A stretch of DNA of 25,818 bases from Ardenticatenales bacterium (GTDB lineage: Bacteria; Chloroflexota; Anaerolineae; Promineifilales; UBA4811), in assembly GCA_030667645.1 (NCBI GenBank), contig DAOUVM010000004.1, forward strand, positions 1 to 25,818. Reading direction: 5' to 3'. Position numbers and translations under genes: made by a program. Below the pieces are notes generated by a model. The model did not search any database. It saw only the letters and a list, made by a program, of their open reading frames with translations, and was not told the DNA's origin. Positions 7,895 through 15,412 of the stretch are shown in pieces. How positions within the stretch are numbered: position 1 is the first letter of the stretch; every line of letters starts with the position of its first letter.

Positions 7895-8165
7895 ACTACC
7901 GGCAACTGCATCCCTGCCCTTGCCAACGCTATCCCGGTGCTGGACCACCCGATCCAGACGCTGGCGATGGAGCGAAAACGGGCAGACGTTGCCCGCTTCT
8001 ACGTGGCCGGCACCGACCCGGCCGAACCCCAAGCGATCCCCACACAGTATGGCGTGGACCACATCTGGGGTCCGGCCGAATGGGCACTGGGTGAATTCGA
8101 CACCACCGGGCTGCCGATCGCCTTTCAGCAAGGCAAAGTGCGGCTGCTGCATCCGCCCGACATAA
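7895..8165 (+). pseudogene. Relic of the C-terminal ectodomain of a GT-C membrane protein
   Basis: In the frame of 7916 the translation reads IPVLDHPIQTLAMERKRADV, then VARFYVAGTDPAEPQAIPTQ and YGVDHIWGPAEWALGEFD, ending FQQGKVRLLHPP. This matches the usual end of many large Chloroflexota GT-C proteins, where a WGHP..T..ERKR segment is followed by a YGV..V.YGP...LG.FD block and a final beta strand. No membrane region precedes it; the upstream gene stops at 7824, and its ATGA start leads into a different, meaningless frame. I read it as the last 85-90 residues of a gene otherwise deleted. An intact short gene from the GTG at 7817 is possible but would lack any start context. Confidence 0.6.
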
Positions 8166-8198
8166 AGCAATCCTGGAACATGGCCAAGACCCCATCGT

Positions 8199-9821
8199 TC
8201 AGTGCTCCCTGTCGCCCACCCGGTACACATGGATCGAGTATCCAATCACCGCATCTGGTTCCCGCGCCCGGAACCATGGATAGACCCTTTTCTCGACAAA
8301 AAACAGCTCTTGCAGGTTGGTCACGCTAATGGCATAGACGCCCGGCGGCGGATCCTGCGGATCAAATCGCAAGTCATACCACAGGTCGCTCTCGGGCGGG
8401 ATGCCCGGCAACAGCTCTACATCAACCCCCAGATAGCCCGGCCGGTCCGGCCCAAAGTAACTGAGCTTCACGCGGTCGATCCCTTCCCGCTCGAGGTACC
8501 GCTTGAGCCCCAGTAGATCCTGGCCCCAGTCAATACTCGAATCAACCAGGATCTTGTACCCATTGCCTGGACCACCGGCCGCCTCATTGAAATACGCCAG
8601 ATAGTGGGGCCAGACAGCGAGCGACGCTGCAATGAGCCAGATTGGCATGAACGCCAGGGCTATGCGCCTGATGGAAGGGCCAGTTAACAGCAAGGTTGCC
8701 GTCTTGCCGGCGTAGACAAACAAAAAGGGAAGCATCGGCAACATATGCCGGTAGCCGAGGTTGAAAGACGTGACCATCAACGCGAGCAGATAGCCCAGGC
8801 AGGGAAAGAGTAGCAGGTCCTCGCGCTGGAAACTGCGCTCCCGAATGGTGATCAGCACGGCCGCCAACAGCAGCAAGAGAGTAGGGATCGGAGTCTTGAC
8901 CAATAGCGCGACTGGAAAGTAGTACCACGCGCCCTTGGAGCTTTCACCAAGCAGGAAGGAGGCTTGCCCCAGGCCGGCCCGGCCTCCGGCGTCCACTGCG
9001 CCTCGCAGGTAGAGTCCCAGTGGCCACCGCGCGGTACTTCCCGGCCACGGGACGTCCCATCCAAAGCCGTAGATGGCCCAGAGCGTCAGGATGCTCACCC
9101 CGGCCATCAAGGTCAACCATCCAACCGTGCGCACCGCCCGCTTCCAGGTTCCTGGCCGGATGTCTCGCTTCACCAGCATCAAAAGCCCGAAAAAGAGTAC
9201 AAAGATGAGCGCCAGGTACTTGCTGCCAAGCGCCAGCCCGATGAGGAAACCCGTGAGCAAAGATGACTGAAGGCCCGCCGGCCGGGCCTGCCAGCGCCAG
9301 ACCCCATAGCCGGCCAGGAACACAAAGGCGGTCACCCCCAGGTCGGTGGTATTCAGTCGGGCGTTGGCCAGGATGTTGGGGTCGAACGCGTACAGCGTCA
9401 ACGACAGCAGCGCTGCGCCTGGGCCTGCTAGTTCACGCGCCCAGCGGAAGATCAGCGCGCCCAAGGCCAACGCCAGCAGCATGATGGGAATGCGGGAGAT
9501 GTTGATCATGGCATCGGCCGCCGCCCCACGGGTCAGAACGACCAGGTTGCTCATAGTCTCCCAATCGGCTCTGCGCCAGGCATCTGATTCGACCGGTATC
9601 TGGACGGCCGGATTCAGGGCAACCGGGAGCGCGGCCAGACTATTCACCAACGGTGGATGGTACAAGCTCAAGCGCGAATCACCGGTTCTCACGAAGGCCA
9701 GCCCGCGAACCAGGTGGTTGTCCTCATCCATGGTTGGTGACTTTTGCAGAGCACTGGACAGCATCAGCCCAAACATGAAAAGCAACCAGAGGAAAGCAAC
9801 AACTCGCGCGAACCTGTTCAT
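8199..9821 (-). CDS. GT39-family polytopic membrane glycosyltransferase
   Basis: Starting at the ATG at 9821, with TGGAG six bases upstream on the minus strand, the protein has 540 residues. After the first helix (about 7-25) the loop KSPTMDEDNHLVRG carries Asp32-Glu33, followed by LYHPPLVNSLAALP, the classical GT39 pattern. About ten further helices follow, with LNTTDLGVTAFVFLAG typical of the family. The C-terminal part holds ILVDSSIDWGQDLLGLKRYL, a well-known conserved block of this subfamily. It should use a polyprenyl-phosphate sugar outside the membrane. It is transcribed away from its neighbour at 9939 from an apparently shared promoter; the frame stays open to 9950, but the extra 43 residues would cover that promoter. 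Confidence 0.88.
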   Translation of the reverse strand: MNRFARVVAFLWLLFMFGLMLSSALQKSPTMDEDNHLVRGLAFVRTGDSRLSLYHPPLVNSLAALPVALNPAVQIPVESDAWRRADWETMSNLVVLTRGAAADAMINISRIPIMLLALALGALIFRWARELAGPGAALLSLTLYAFDPNILANARLNTTDLGVTAFVFLAGYGVWRWQARPAGLQSSLLTGFLIGLALGSKYLALIFVLFFGLLMLVKRDIRPGTWKRAVRTVGWLTLMAGVSILTLWAIYGFGWDVPWPGSTARWPLGLYLRGAVDAGGRAGLGQASFLLGESSKGAWYYFPVALLVKTPIPTLLLLLAAVLITIRERSFQREDLLLFPCLGYLLALMVTSFNLGYRHMLPMLPFLFVYAGKTATLLLTGPSIRRIALAFMPIWLIAASLAVWPHYLAYFNEAAGGPGNGYKILVDSSIDWGQDLLGLKRYLEREGIDRVKLSYFGPDRPGYLGVDVELLPGIPPESDLWYDLRFDPQDPPPGVYAISVTNLQELFFVEKRVYPWFRAREPDAVIGYSIHVYRVGDREH

Positions 9822-9907
9822 CGTGACTCCAGGCGGACCAGTCAAACACCCCGATGCACGCCAAGTCCGATGAGAGAGAATGGGCCACTCGCGCCGCTTG
9901 AACGACC

Positions 9908-9937
9908 TGGTCACATCTGATAGACTTGGATTATACT
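9908..9937 (+). promoter_or_regulatory. Rightward promoter of a divergent pair
   Basis: TATACT at 9932-9937 is a good -10 on the plus strand; TGGTCA at 9908-9913 is a 4/6 match to the -35 with 18 bases between. Transcription would start near 9944, so the ATG at 9957 would be nearly leaderless and the ATG at 9939 would lie upstream of the transcript start. The element overlaps a leftward -10. Confidence 0.45.
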
Positions 9938-9958
9938 CATGGTGGCCCATATTGTCAT
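9930..9958 (-). promoter_or_regulatory. Leftward promoter of a divergent pair
   Basis: On the minus strand ATGACA (9953-9958, 5/6 to consensus) is followed after 17 bases by a perfect TATAAT (9930-9935). It would drive the GT39 gene ending at 8199, with a leader of about 100 bases. The -10 overlaps the rightward TATACT by four bases. Confidence 0.65.
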
Positions 9959-11219
9959 GCTGTCAAAATTCGTGCACCGCACCCACAATAACGGCAGGTA
10001 TTCCCGAAACCGGGTGTCTTGGGGAGTGCTCGGACTACTGCTCGCACTGGGGATTGGCTACACATGGGCCACCTGGTCGTTCTTCACTCGCCAAGTTCCG
10101 GGGGGCAACGACTTTCTCGCCAACTGCGCAGTGTGGGAACCGTTTCTCAGGGAGGGCATCAGCCCGTACTCGGAACAGGCCGCCCTCCACACCCAATCTG
10201 CCATCTATGGCCGAGCAGCCTTGCCGGGCGAAGATGAGAATCGGCTGGTCTATCCCTTCTACTCCCTGGTCCTGCACGGCCCATTCGTCTACCTTGACTA
10301 TGCGGTCGCGCGCGCCATCTACATGACCCTGCTGCAAGCAGCGTTGTTCGCCGGTATCGCCGTGACCCTCGATCTTTTTCATTGGCGCCCCCCAAACTGG
10401 TTGCTGGCTGCTACCCTCGGCTGGTCCCTGCTGTTCTATCCGGTAGCCAGGGGGATCATATTGGGACAGTTTGCCATTTTTGGCTTTTTTTCTCTAGCCG
10501 GGACCCTGTTCTGCCTCAAGCGTCGCCGGGATGCGGCCGCCGGCGCGCTGCTCGTTTTATCGACGTTCAAGCCTACGCTGGTTTTCCTGGTGGTCCCGTT
10601 TCTACTGATCTGGGGAGTCGCTCACCGTCGCTGGCGCTTTATCATTGGCTTTCTTGCCACCCTGACTGTCCTGGTGGTGGGCAGTCTGGCAGCCCTTCCC
10701 ACCTGGATCGGCGAGTGGTTCTACCGAGTCACAATGTACAGTGACTACACAGCCGGTCAGAGTCCAGTCTGGTTGCTGACCAATGTGGCATTCCCGGGCC
10801 TCGGCCAGATCGGGGAGATTGTCATTGCCGCTGGATTGCTGCTGGGCATGTTCCTGTCCTGGCGGCTCACCATTCGACCAGAAGGAGACAAAGAGTTCTA
10901 CTGGGCGTTCGGGGCCACGCTGGTTGTTTCCAACCTCATCGTGCCACGGTCGGCGACCACGAATTATGTGCTCATGCTGATACCCATCCTGTGGGTGTTT
11001 GCCGCCCTGGATCGGAGAGGGCGATGGGGCAGGCTTGGCCTCCTGGCGATCATGCTCGTCTCCCTGGTTGGTCTATGGTGGCTTCATCTCACCACGGTGG
11101 TCGGCAATCAGGAGCAAGCGATCATGTTCCTACCCCCCCCACTTGTTCTGGGTGCTGTCCTCTTGTTCGGCCGTCGTTGGCTTGTTCAAGATACAGAGCT
11201 CGCAATGGTGCATCCATGA
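9939..11219 (+). CDS. GT87 (DUF2029)-family polytopic membrane glycosyltransferase
   Basis: The 426-residue protein has about 10 membrane helices. The first loop contains GGNDF (Asp58) and REGISPYSE (about 71-79), and the middle contains TFKPTLVFLVVPFLL; the D, G-x-x-PY and KP motifs are those of the GT87 family, which includes the mycobacterial mannosyltransferase PimE. These enzymes use polyprenyl-phosphate-mannose or a similar donor at the outer membrane face. The start is uncertain: the ATG at 9939 overlaps the promoter, so the ATG at 9957 (MLSKFVHRT) may be the real one. The stop is 22 bases before the GTG start of the next gene, consistent with an operon. Confidence 0.82.
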   Translation: MVAHIVMLSKFVHRTHNNGRYSRNRVSWGVLGLLLALGIGYTWATWSFFTRQVPGGNDFLANCAVWEPFLREGISPYSEQAALHTQSAIYGRAALPGEDENRLVYPFYSLVLHGPFVYLDYAVARAIYMTLLQAALFAGIAVTLDLFHWRPPNWLLAATLGWSLLFYPVARGIILGQFAIFGFFSLAGTLFCLKRRRDAAAGALLVLSTFKPTLVFLVVPFLLIWGVAHRRWRFIIGFLATLTVLVVGSLAALPTWIGEWFYRVTMYSDYTAGQSPVWLLTNVAFPGLGQIGEIVIAAGLLLGMFLSWRLTIRPEGDKEFYWAFGATLVVSNLIVPRSATTNYVLMLIPILWVFAALDRRGRWGRLGLLAIMLVSLVGLWWLHLTTVVGNQEQAIMFLPPPLVLGAVLLFGRRWLVQDTELAMVHP

Positions 11220-11241
11220 GCCTGGCTGTCCGGATAATGGC

Positions 11242-13221
11242 GTGAACGAACGAGCATCCGCCCCTCGCGTTGCCCGTTTTGTCATCGCGCTCCTGTGGGG
11301 AAGTGCGGTGCTGATCGGATACTATTTTGTTCACAAGCCGTTCTCCCTTTCCCAGGCTGCCGCCGTGGCTCGTGCCCTGTTCGACCTCTTCACAGCCCTC
11401 GCTTTGACCGGTCTGGCCGGCGGCGCCGGCCGCCGCTTGCTGTCGGCCCGGGAACTCGCCCCCTTGGAACGATTCGCAATCCAGGCCGCCCTGGGATGGG
11501 GGCTGTTCGGCCTGCTCTGGTTGGGGTTGGGTCTGCTGGGGCTCTATTCTTCCTGGATAGCGTGGGCGCTGCTGGTGATTGGATGGGCTCTCTTGCGTCG
11601 GGAGAACCTGGGTTGGCTGAATGAACTGCACGCCCTGAAACATCTTTGGTCCGGGACTGGCCGTTTCGGGAAAGCGTTGGCCGTGGGCAACGTTGCCCTG
11701 GTGGGAGGTCAACTCTGTTTTGCCCTGGCCCCACCATCCAAGTGGGACACGCTGATGTATCATCTTGAGCTGCCCAGGCGCTATCTGCAGGCGGGACGGT
11801 TCCTGTTCCTGGACGGCAACCCCTACTGGGGCCATCCTCAACTCGGGGAAATGCTGTATACGTGGGCCATGGCCCTGCGCGGATGGGAAACAGCCGGGGC
11901 TCTGGGTTGGTGTTTCGTAGCCGTGCTGCTGCTGGGTGTGCTGGGTATCACTGCACGCCGAGCGGGGGCAACATCTGGCTGCCTGGCCGTTACGGCGCTC
12001 CTGGTCGGGCTTTCGTTTCGCGGCATGCTGTCGTGGGCGTACGTCGATGGGCTGGCTGCGCTCTACGGATATGCGGTTCTGGTCGCACTCTTGACCACGC
12101 TCGACAATCAGTCAAGGCATTGGTACCGATGGGCAGCATGCTTTGCTGGCTTTGCCCTCGGGGTCAAATTGACGGCCGGCATTTTGCTCCCCATCATCAT
12201 GCTGGCCCCGATACTGAGCAGAAAGCAAGCCGCCTCCAAATGGTGGCGCCAACTGCTGGCGGCCGGCGCGATCTCTCTGGTGGTCTTTCTTCCCTGGTTG
12301 CTCAAGAACGCAATGTTCACCGGCAACCCGCTCTACCCACACATCTGGCAGACCGATTGGATGAGCCAGGACCGTCTGGCATACTATCGTGGCACAGGCG
12401 AGGCGTTGGGGTGGCAGAGCCTGTGGTTGCCACTGGCGGTCACCTGGCTGGGGGTGGAAGGGTCGGCCGGGTTCTCGGCCGATATCGGTCCGCTGCTGGT
12501 TCTGTTCGCCCTGCCAGGCCTGATCGCCCGCTGGAGGGCACCCGACGGCCGGCTTGTAGCCCTGTGGGTGTTGGTGGGCTGGCTCGCCGTGGTGGTGGGA
12601 GGATACTATTCCAGAACGCTATGGCAAACTCGTCTCTACTTCATTCTGCTGCCATCGGCCGCACTGGCGGCGGGTTGGGGCTGGGAGATCATGCAGGGGA
12701 TCGTCGTCTCGGGAGCGCGCCTGATCCGGGTGATCGGTGTCCTGGTGATACTGGTGTTGATGTTCAGCCTGTGGCAGGATGCCGTTTCTCTGGCCCGCCT
12801 CAACCCGGCAGCCTTGCTGCTCGGCGCCCGCTCCTCCGAGCAGTATCTCGACGATTCCCTGGGATGGTACGCCCCGGCAATGCGGGCTCTCCACGACCTA
12901 CCCCAGGAGTCGCGCCCCCTGCTCCTCTGGGAACCACGCGGCTTGTATGCCCCTCCTCAAGCCGAGGCTGACGTTTGGATCGACCGATGGTACGTGGACC
13001 GCCGCACGATCGGTGACCCCCTAGCCATTTTGCAGAGCTGGCGGGACGAAGGTCACACCCATCTGCTCGTATACTGTTCTGGTGCCGATTTTGAGCGCCA
13101 ACACCGTTCCGAACTCACCTCGGCCGACTGGCAGGCACTGGATGACTTGTTGTCTTGCCTCTCCCCGCCAACCGACTTTGGCGGGGTTTATCGACTTTAC
13201 TCACTGACAGAGAGTCGATGA
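11242..13221 (+). CDS. Large polytopic membrane protein, GT39-like GT-C glycosyltransferase
   Basis: From a GTG at 11242 this is a 659-residue protein; the frame is open from 10999, but that part overlaps the upstream gene and reads as a shadow. About 14 helices are visible. The key loop is FALAPPSKWDTLMYHLELPR followed by RYLQAGRFLFLDGNPYWGHP, a signature of large bacterial GT39-related proteins in which the Asp of KWD occupies the acidic position. A soluble C-terminal domain follows (about 530-659), with LLWEPRGLYAPPQAEADVW and the DEGHTHLLVY block that ends many such proteins. It lies 22 bases after the GT87 gene, so co-transcription is likely. The ribosome site is poor. The acceptor is unknown. 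Confidence 0.75.
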   Translation: MNERASAPRVARFVIALLWGSAVLIGYYFVHKPFSLSQAAAVARALFDLFTALALTGLAGGAGRRLLSARELAPLERFAIQAALGWGLFGLLWLGLGLLGLYSSWIAWALLVIGWALLRRENLGWLNELHALKHLWSGTGRFGKALAVGNVALVGGQLCFALAPPSKWDTLMYHLELPRRYLQAGRFLFLDGNPYWGHPQLGEMLYTWAMALRGWETAGALGWCFVAVLLLGVLGITARRAGATSGCLAVTALLVGLSFRGMLSWAYVDGLAALYGYAVLVALLTTLDNQSRHWYRWAACFAGFALGVKLTAGILLPIIMLAPILSRKQAASKWWRQLLAAGAISLVVFLPWLLKNAMFTGNPLYPHIWQTDWMSQDRLAYYRGTGEALGWQSLWLPLAVTWLGVEGSAGFSADIGPLLVLFALPGLIARWRAPDGRLVALWVLVGWLAVVVGGYYSRTLWQTRLYFILLPSAALAAGWGWEIMQGIVVSGARLIRVIGVLVILVLMFSLWQDAVSLARLNPAALLLGARSSEQYLDDSLGWYAPAMRALHDLPQESRPLLLWEPRGLYAPPQAEADVWIDRWYVDRRTIGDPLAILQSWRDEGHTHLLVYCSGADFERQHRSELTSADWQALDDLLSCLSPPTDFGGVYRLYSLTESR

Positions 13222-13243
13222 ACCGCTCGCGTCCAGGTTTGAG

Positions 13244-13272
13244 GTTATCATGGGCCACCTGACCATGATAAC
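13244..13272. repeat. Perfect 10-bp inverted repeat
   Basis: GTTATCATGG (13244-13253) and CCATGATAAC (13263-13272) are exact reverse complements around a 9-base spacer. The repeat lies 23 bases after the stop of the 11242 gene and 134 bases before the next start. No T-tract follows on either strand, so it is not a standard intrinsic terminator; an operator or an mRNA-end hairpin are the alternatives. Confidence 0.6.
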
Positions 13273-13406
13273 AAGATGCCGTCAGGACTGGAGCAAACAG
13301 GCTTGCGCACACCAATAGGCTGGAGAGCTTGCTGCCACTTTGCGACCGGGGAGGCGGGGCACAATGACCCAGCCGGCGCCGATCCACCACAAAAGGACGG
13401 TGATGC

Positions 13407-14276
13407 ATGCTAGATAAGCTCAGACCTGAATGCATGGCATCCAGGCTCAAGATCATGATTGGCCCCAAGCCGGCACTCCTGGTTCTCCTATTTGCATTAT
13501 TGCTGATCGGGGTCATGTCTGTCTGCCTGCCGCAGGGAGTCGACTGGCATCTAGCTTTCCGGCCGGCCGCGCTGGAACTCGCTTCAGGCCGCTCACCCTA
13601 CCGGGTGGAGGGCTTTTTCAACCCCCCGTGGGCCCTGCTACCGCTTGTGCCCATCGCGCTCCTTCCGGAGAACCTCGGGAGAGCGATCCTGACGCTTGCA
13701 GGAATCCTCTGCTTCGCCTTTGCAGCCTGGCGTCTGGGCGGCAAACCGCTGCCGACAGCGCTCTTTCTCCTCTCACCCCCAGTTCTCCATTGCCTGCTGA
13801 ATGCCAACATCGACTGGTTGGCAGTGTTGGGTTTCGTCCTTCCTCCACAGATCGGGCTATTCTTTGTAACCTGCAAACCACAGGTTGGAATAGTTGCAGT
13901 AGTCTATTGGCTTGCCGACGCCTGGCGCAAGGGTGGCAGGCGCGAGGTCGCCAGGGTATTCAGTCCCTTGCTTCTTGCCACGGCGTCGTCGTTGGCGCTT
14001 TTTGGCCCGTGGCCTCTTCGTGCCGGCCAGGAGGTCTCGCTCTGGTGGAACGCCAGCCTGTGGCCCGCGTCAATACCAGTCGGACTGGCATTGCTGGTGG
14101 CCGCCCTTCGAACACGTAGAATAGAGTTTGCGATGGGCGCCTCGCCGTGCCTGTCGCCTTACGTGCTCCTGCACTCTTGGTCCGGCGCCTTGCTAGCGCT
14201 CGTGCGGTCACCGCTCGAGTTGACGGCCGCCACTGTGGGACTGTGGATCCTGGTGATCATCCGCGCGACCGGATAA
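13407..14276 (+). CDS. Short GT87-like polytopic membrane protein
   Basis: The 289-residue protein has about 7-8 helices, shorter than the 380-430 residues usual for GT87. It keeps the GT87 landmarks: Asp46 in GVDWHLAFRP, GRSPY (62-66), FNPPWALLPLVPIALLP (71-87), and CKPQVGIVAVVYW. AAGGA at 13393-13397 sits nine bases before the ATG. It is clearly paralogous to the minus-strand gene ending at 15413: NPPW, LP..LG, LLSP, KPQV and GASP.LSPY occur in the same order in both. The pair may represent a compact GT87 subfamily, probably acting outside the membrane with a polyprenyl-phosphate donor. The absence of terminal helices could instead mean loss of function. Confidence 0.75.
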   Translation: MLDKLRPECMASRLKIMIGPKPALLVLLFALLLIGVMSVCLPQGVDWHLAFRPAALELASGRSPYRVEGFFNPPWALLPLVPIALLPENLGRAILTLAGILCFAFAAWRLGGKPLPTALFLLSPPVLHCLLNANIDWLAVLGFVLPPQIGLFFVTCKPQVGIVAVVYWLADAWRKGGRREVARVFSPLLLATASSLALFGPWPLRAGQEVSLWWNASLWPASIPVGLALLVAALRTRRIEFAMGASPCLSPYVLLHSWSGALLALVRSPLELTAATVGLWILVIIRATG

Positions 14277-14640
14277 ACCGCCTCCACGCGAGGGGAGGTT
14301 CATCGATGCGGCAAGTCCGGAAAGCCTCGTGCTTCGTCAGTTAGGGGCCACTGGAAACAGTCACATTGGCGTCGCGCGTCGATTCCCGGTCGGTGAAAGC
14401 CGCACGCATTGATGGGATTGCCGTACGATTGTATGATCCAGCCAGGTGGCTCTGATGAACCGGATGATCGATGCGACGGGCTTGCGCCAACTGCGACCAC
14501 GCCCACGCCCTTTCCGCCTGCCAGCCTTGCGCTGACTGCTGATTCTCAGGCGGATGAACTGCCATCACACAACGGCCAGGCACAGAGCATTCAAGCGATT
14601 ACTGAGACCTGCCTGGTCGGGACGCAAAGGTGACGCAATG
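14277..14640. other. Intergenic stretch containing promoter-like repeat copy A
   Basis: No coding region is evident. The notable content is the promoter-like unit at 14403-14449, described separately. A small imperfect hairpin, CCTCC/GGAGG around 14281-14298, follows the upstream gene but has no T-tract. The GT39 relic begins about 60 bases beyond this stretch. Confidence 0.5.
14403..14449 (+). promoter_or_regulatory. Promoter-like repeat unit, copy A
   Basis: TTGATG (14409-14414), 17 bases, then TATGAT (14432-14437). From TTGATG onward 35 of 41 positions are identical to copy B at 17172-17216, including a 15-base exact core TACGATTGTATGATC. It points toward the frameshifted GT39 relic. Transcription would begin near 14444. 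Confidence 0.6.
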
Positions 14641-14698
14641 AGGGCATGGGAGCGACATTGGGGGCAATGGCGCTGGCCTTGCCCAGCCTGGACCGCCC

Positions 14699-15410
14699 CG
14701 CTTCTGGGCTGCTCTTCTCGCCGACGGGATGCGCCCGCCCGGTTACTATCTCTTGCTGCATGGGGCGGTGGCCCTTTTCGGCCATAGCGAGTTTCGCTTC
14801 GTTTCCCTTCCCTCCTGGCAGGGACGCTTACGGTGCCGCCGATCTACCAGTTGGGGTGCATCTTGGGGACGCAACGCTGGGGGCTGACCGCTGGCCTGCT
14901 GCTGGCTCTCAATCCCTTTGCCGCGTGGTACGCACAGGAGGCGCCTCTATACAGCCCCTTGCTCTGCCTGAGCGTTGCCGTGGGCTATGCCTCTTGAAAG
15001 CTGGTCGCCTGGCCCGATCCGCCGCGTTGTCTCTGGCTGACCGTTGCCTCAGCGATGAGTTTCGGCGTCCACCATTATGCTTTGGCATTCAGCCTGGTCC
15101 AGTTGAGCCACCTGATCGCCAGCCGTCGCCGGACACACCGCGTTCTACGCTGGTGGGTTGCTGTCCAGACAGTTGCCTTTCTGACTATCTACCCTGGGCG
15201 GCTACGACCCTCGCCCGCAAAGGTCGCAACATCGGCATCGGTTGGATTCACCCTCCGACTCTTGGATTTGCCGCTGACTCTATCCAATCTCCGCCTTGCC
15301 CCCAGTGACTCGGACCGGCCATGGACATGGGCCCGGCTGGCTTTGATGGTTGGAGCGGTGGGGGCTGGGGTGACCGCCAAGGTCAAGGCCGGAGCCCGCT
15401 CCGCTAGTCC
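14699..15410 (+). pseudogene. Decayed GT39 glycosyltransferase gene: frameshift, nonsense codon, both ends missing
   Basis: In frame 2 the sequence reads RFWAALLADGMRPPGYYLLL, HGAVALFGHSEF; it then continues in frame 1 as LRFPSLLAGTLTVPPIYQLG, CILGTQRWGLTAGLLLALNP, FAAWYAQEAPLYS. Frame 1 meets TGA at 14995-14997, exactly where TGG (Trp) would give YASWKLVAWPDPP, and resumes as MSFGVHHYALAFSLVQLSHL. Adding one base near 14792-14795 would restore GHSEFSLRFPSLLAG. The intact relative at 21767 shows the same order: HGPFYLLLK, NTEFGLRYPSVLFG, WYCREARSYSL. The N-terminal loop with the catalytic Asp-Glu is missing, and the C-terminal half fades out by about 15410. It is a clear pseudogene of the SLWFDEA-type GT39 subfamily. 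Confidence 0.85.
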
Positions 15411-15412
15411 CT

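Noticed and set aside
10999..11241. N-terminal extension of the 11242 gene
   Set aside because: It overlaps the GT87 gene in another frame and reads as a shadow; the GTG at 11242 gives a sensible N terminus and a 22-base intergenic gap.
14646..15308. A 220-codon frame over the GT39 relic taken as a real gene
   Set aside because: The hydrophobic GT39 motifs are in the other frames; this one is Arg/Pro/Ser-rich and only shadows them.
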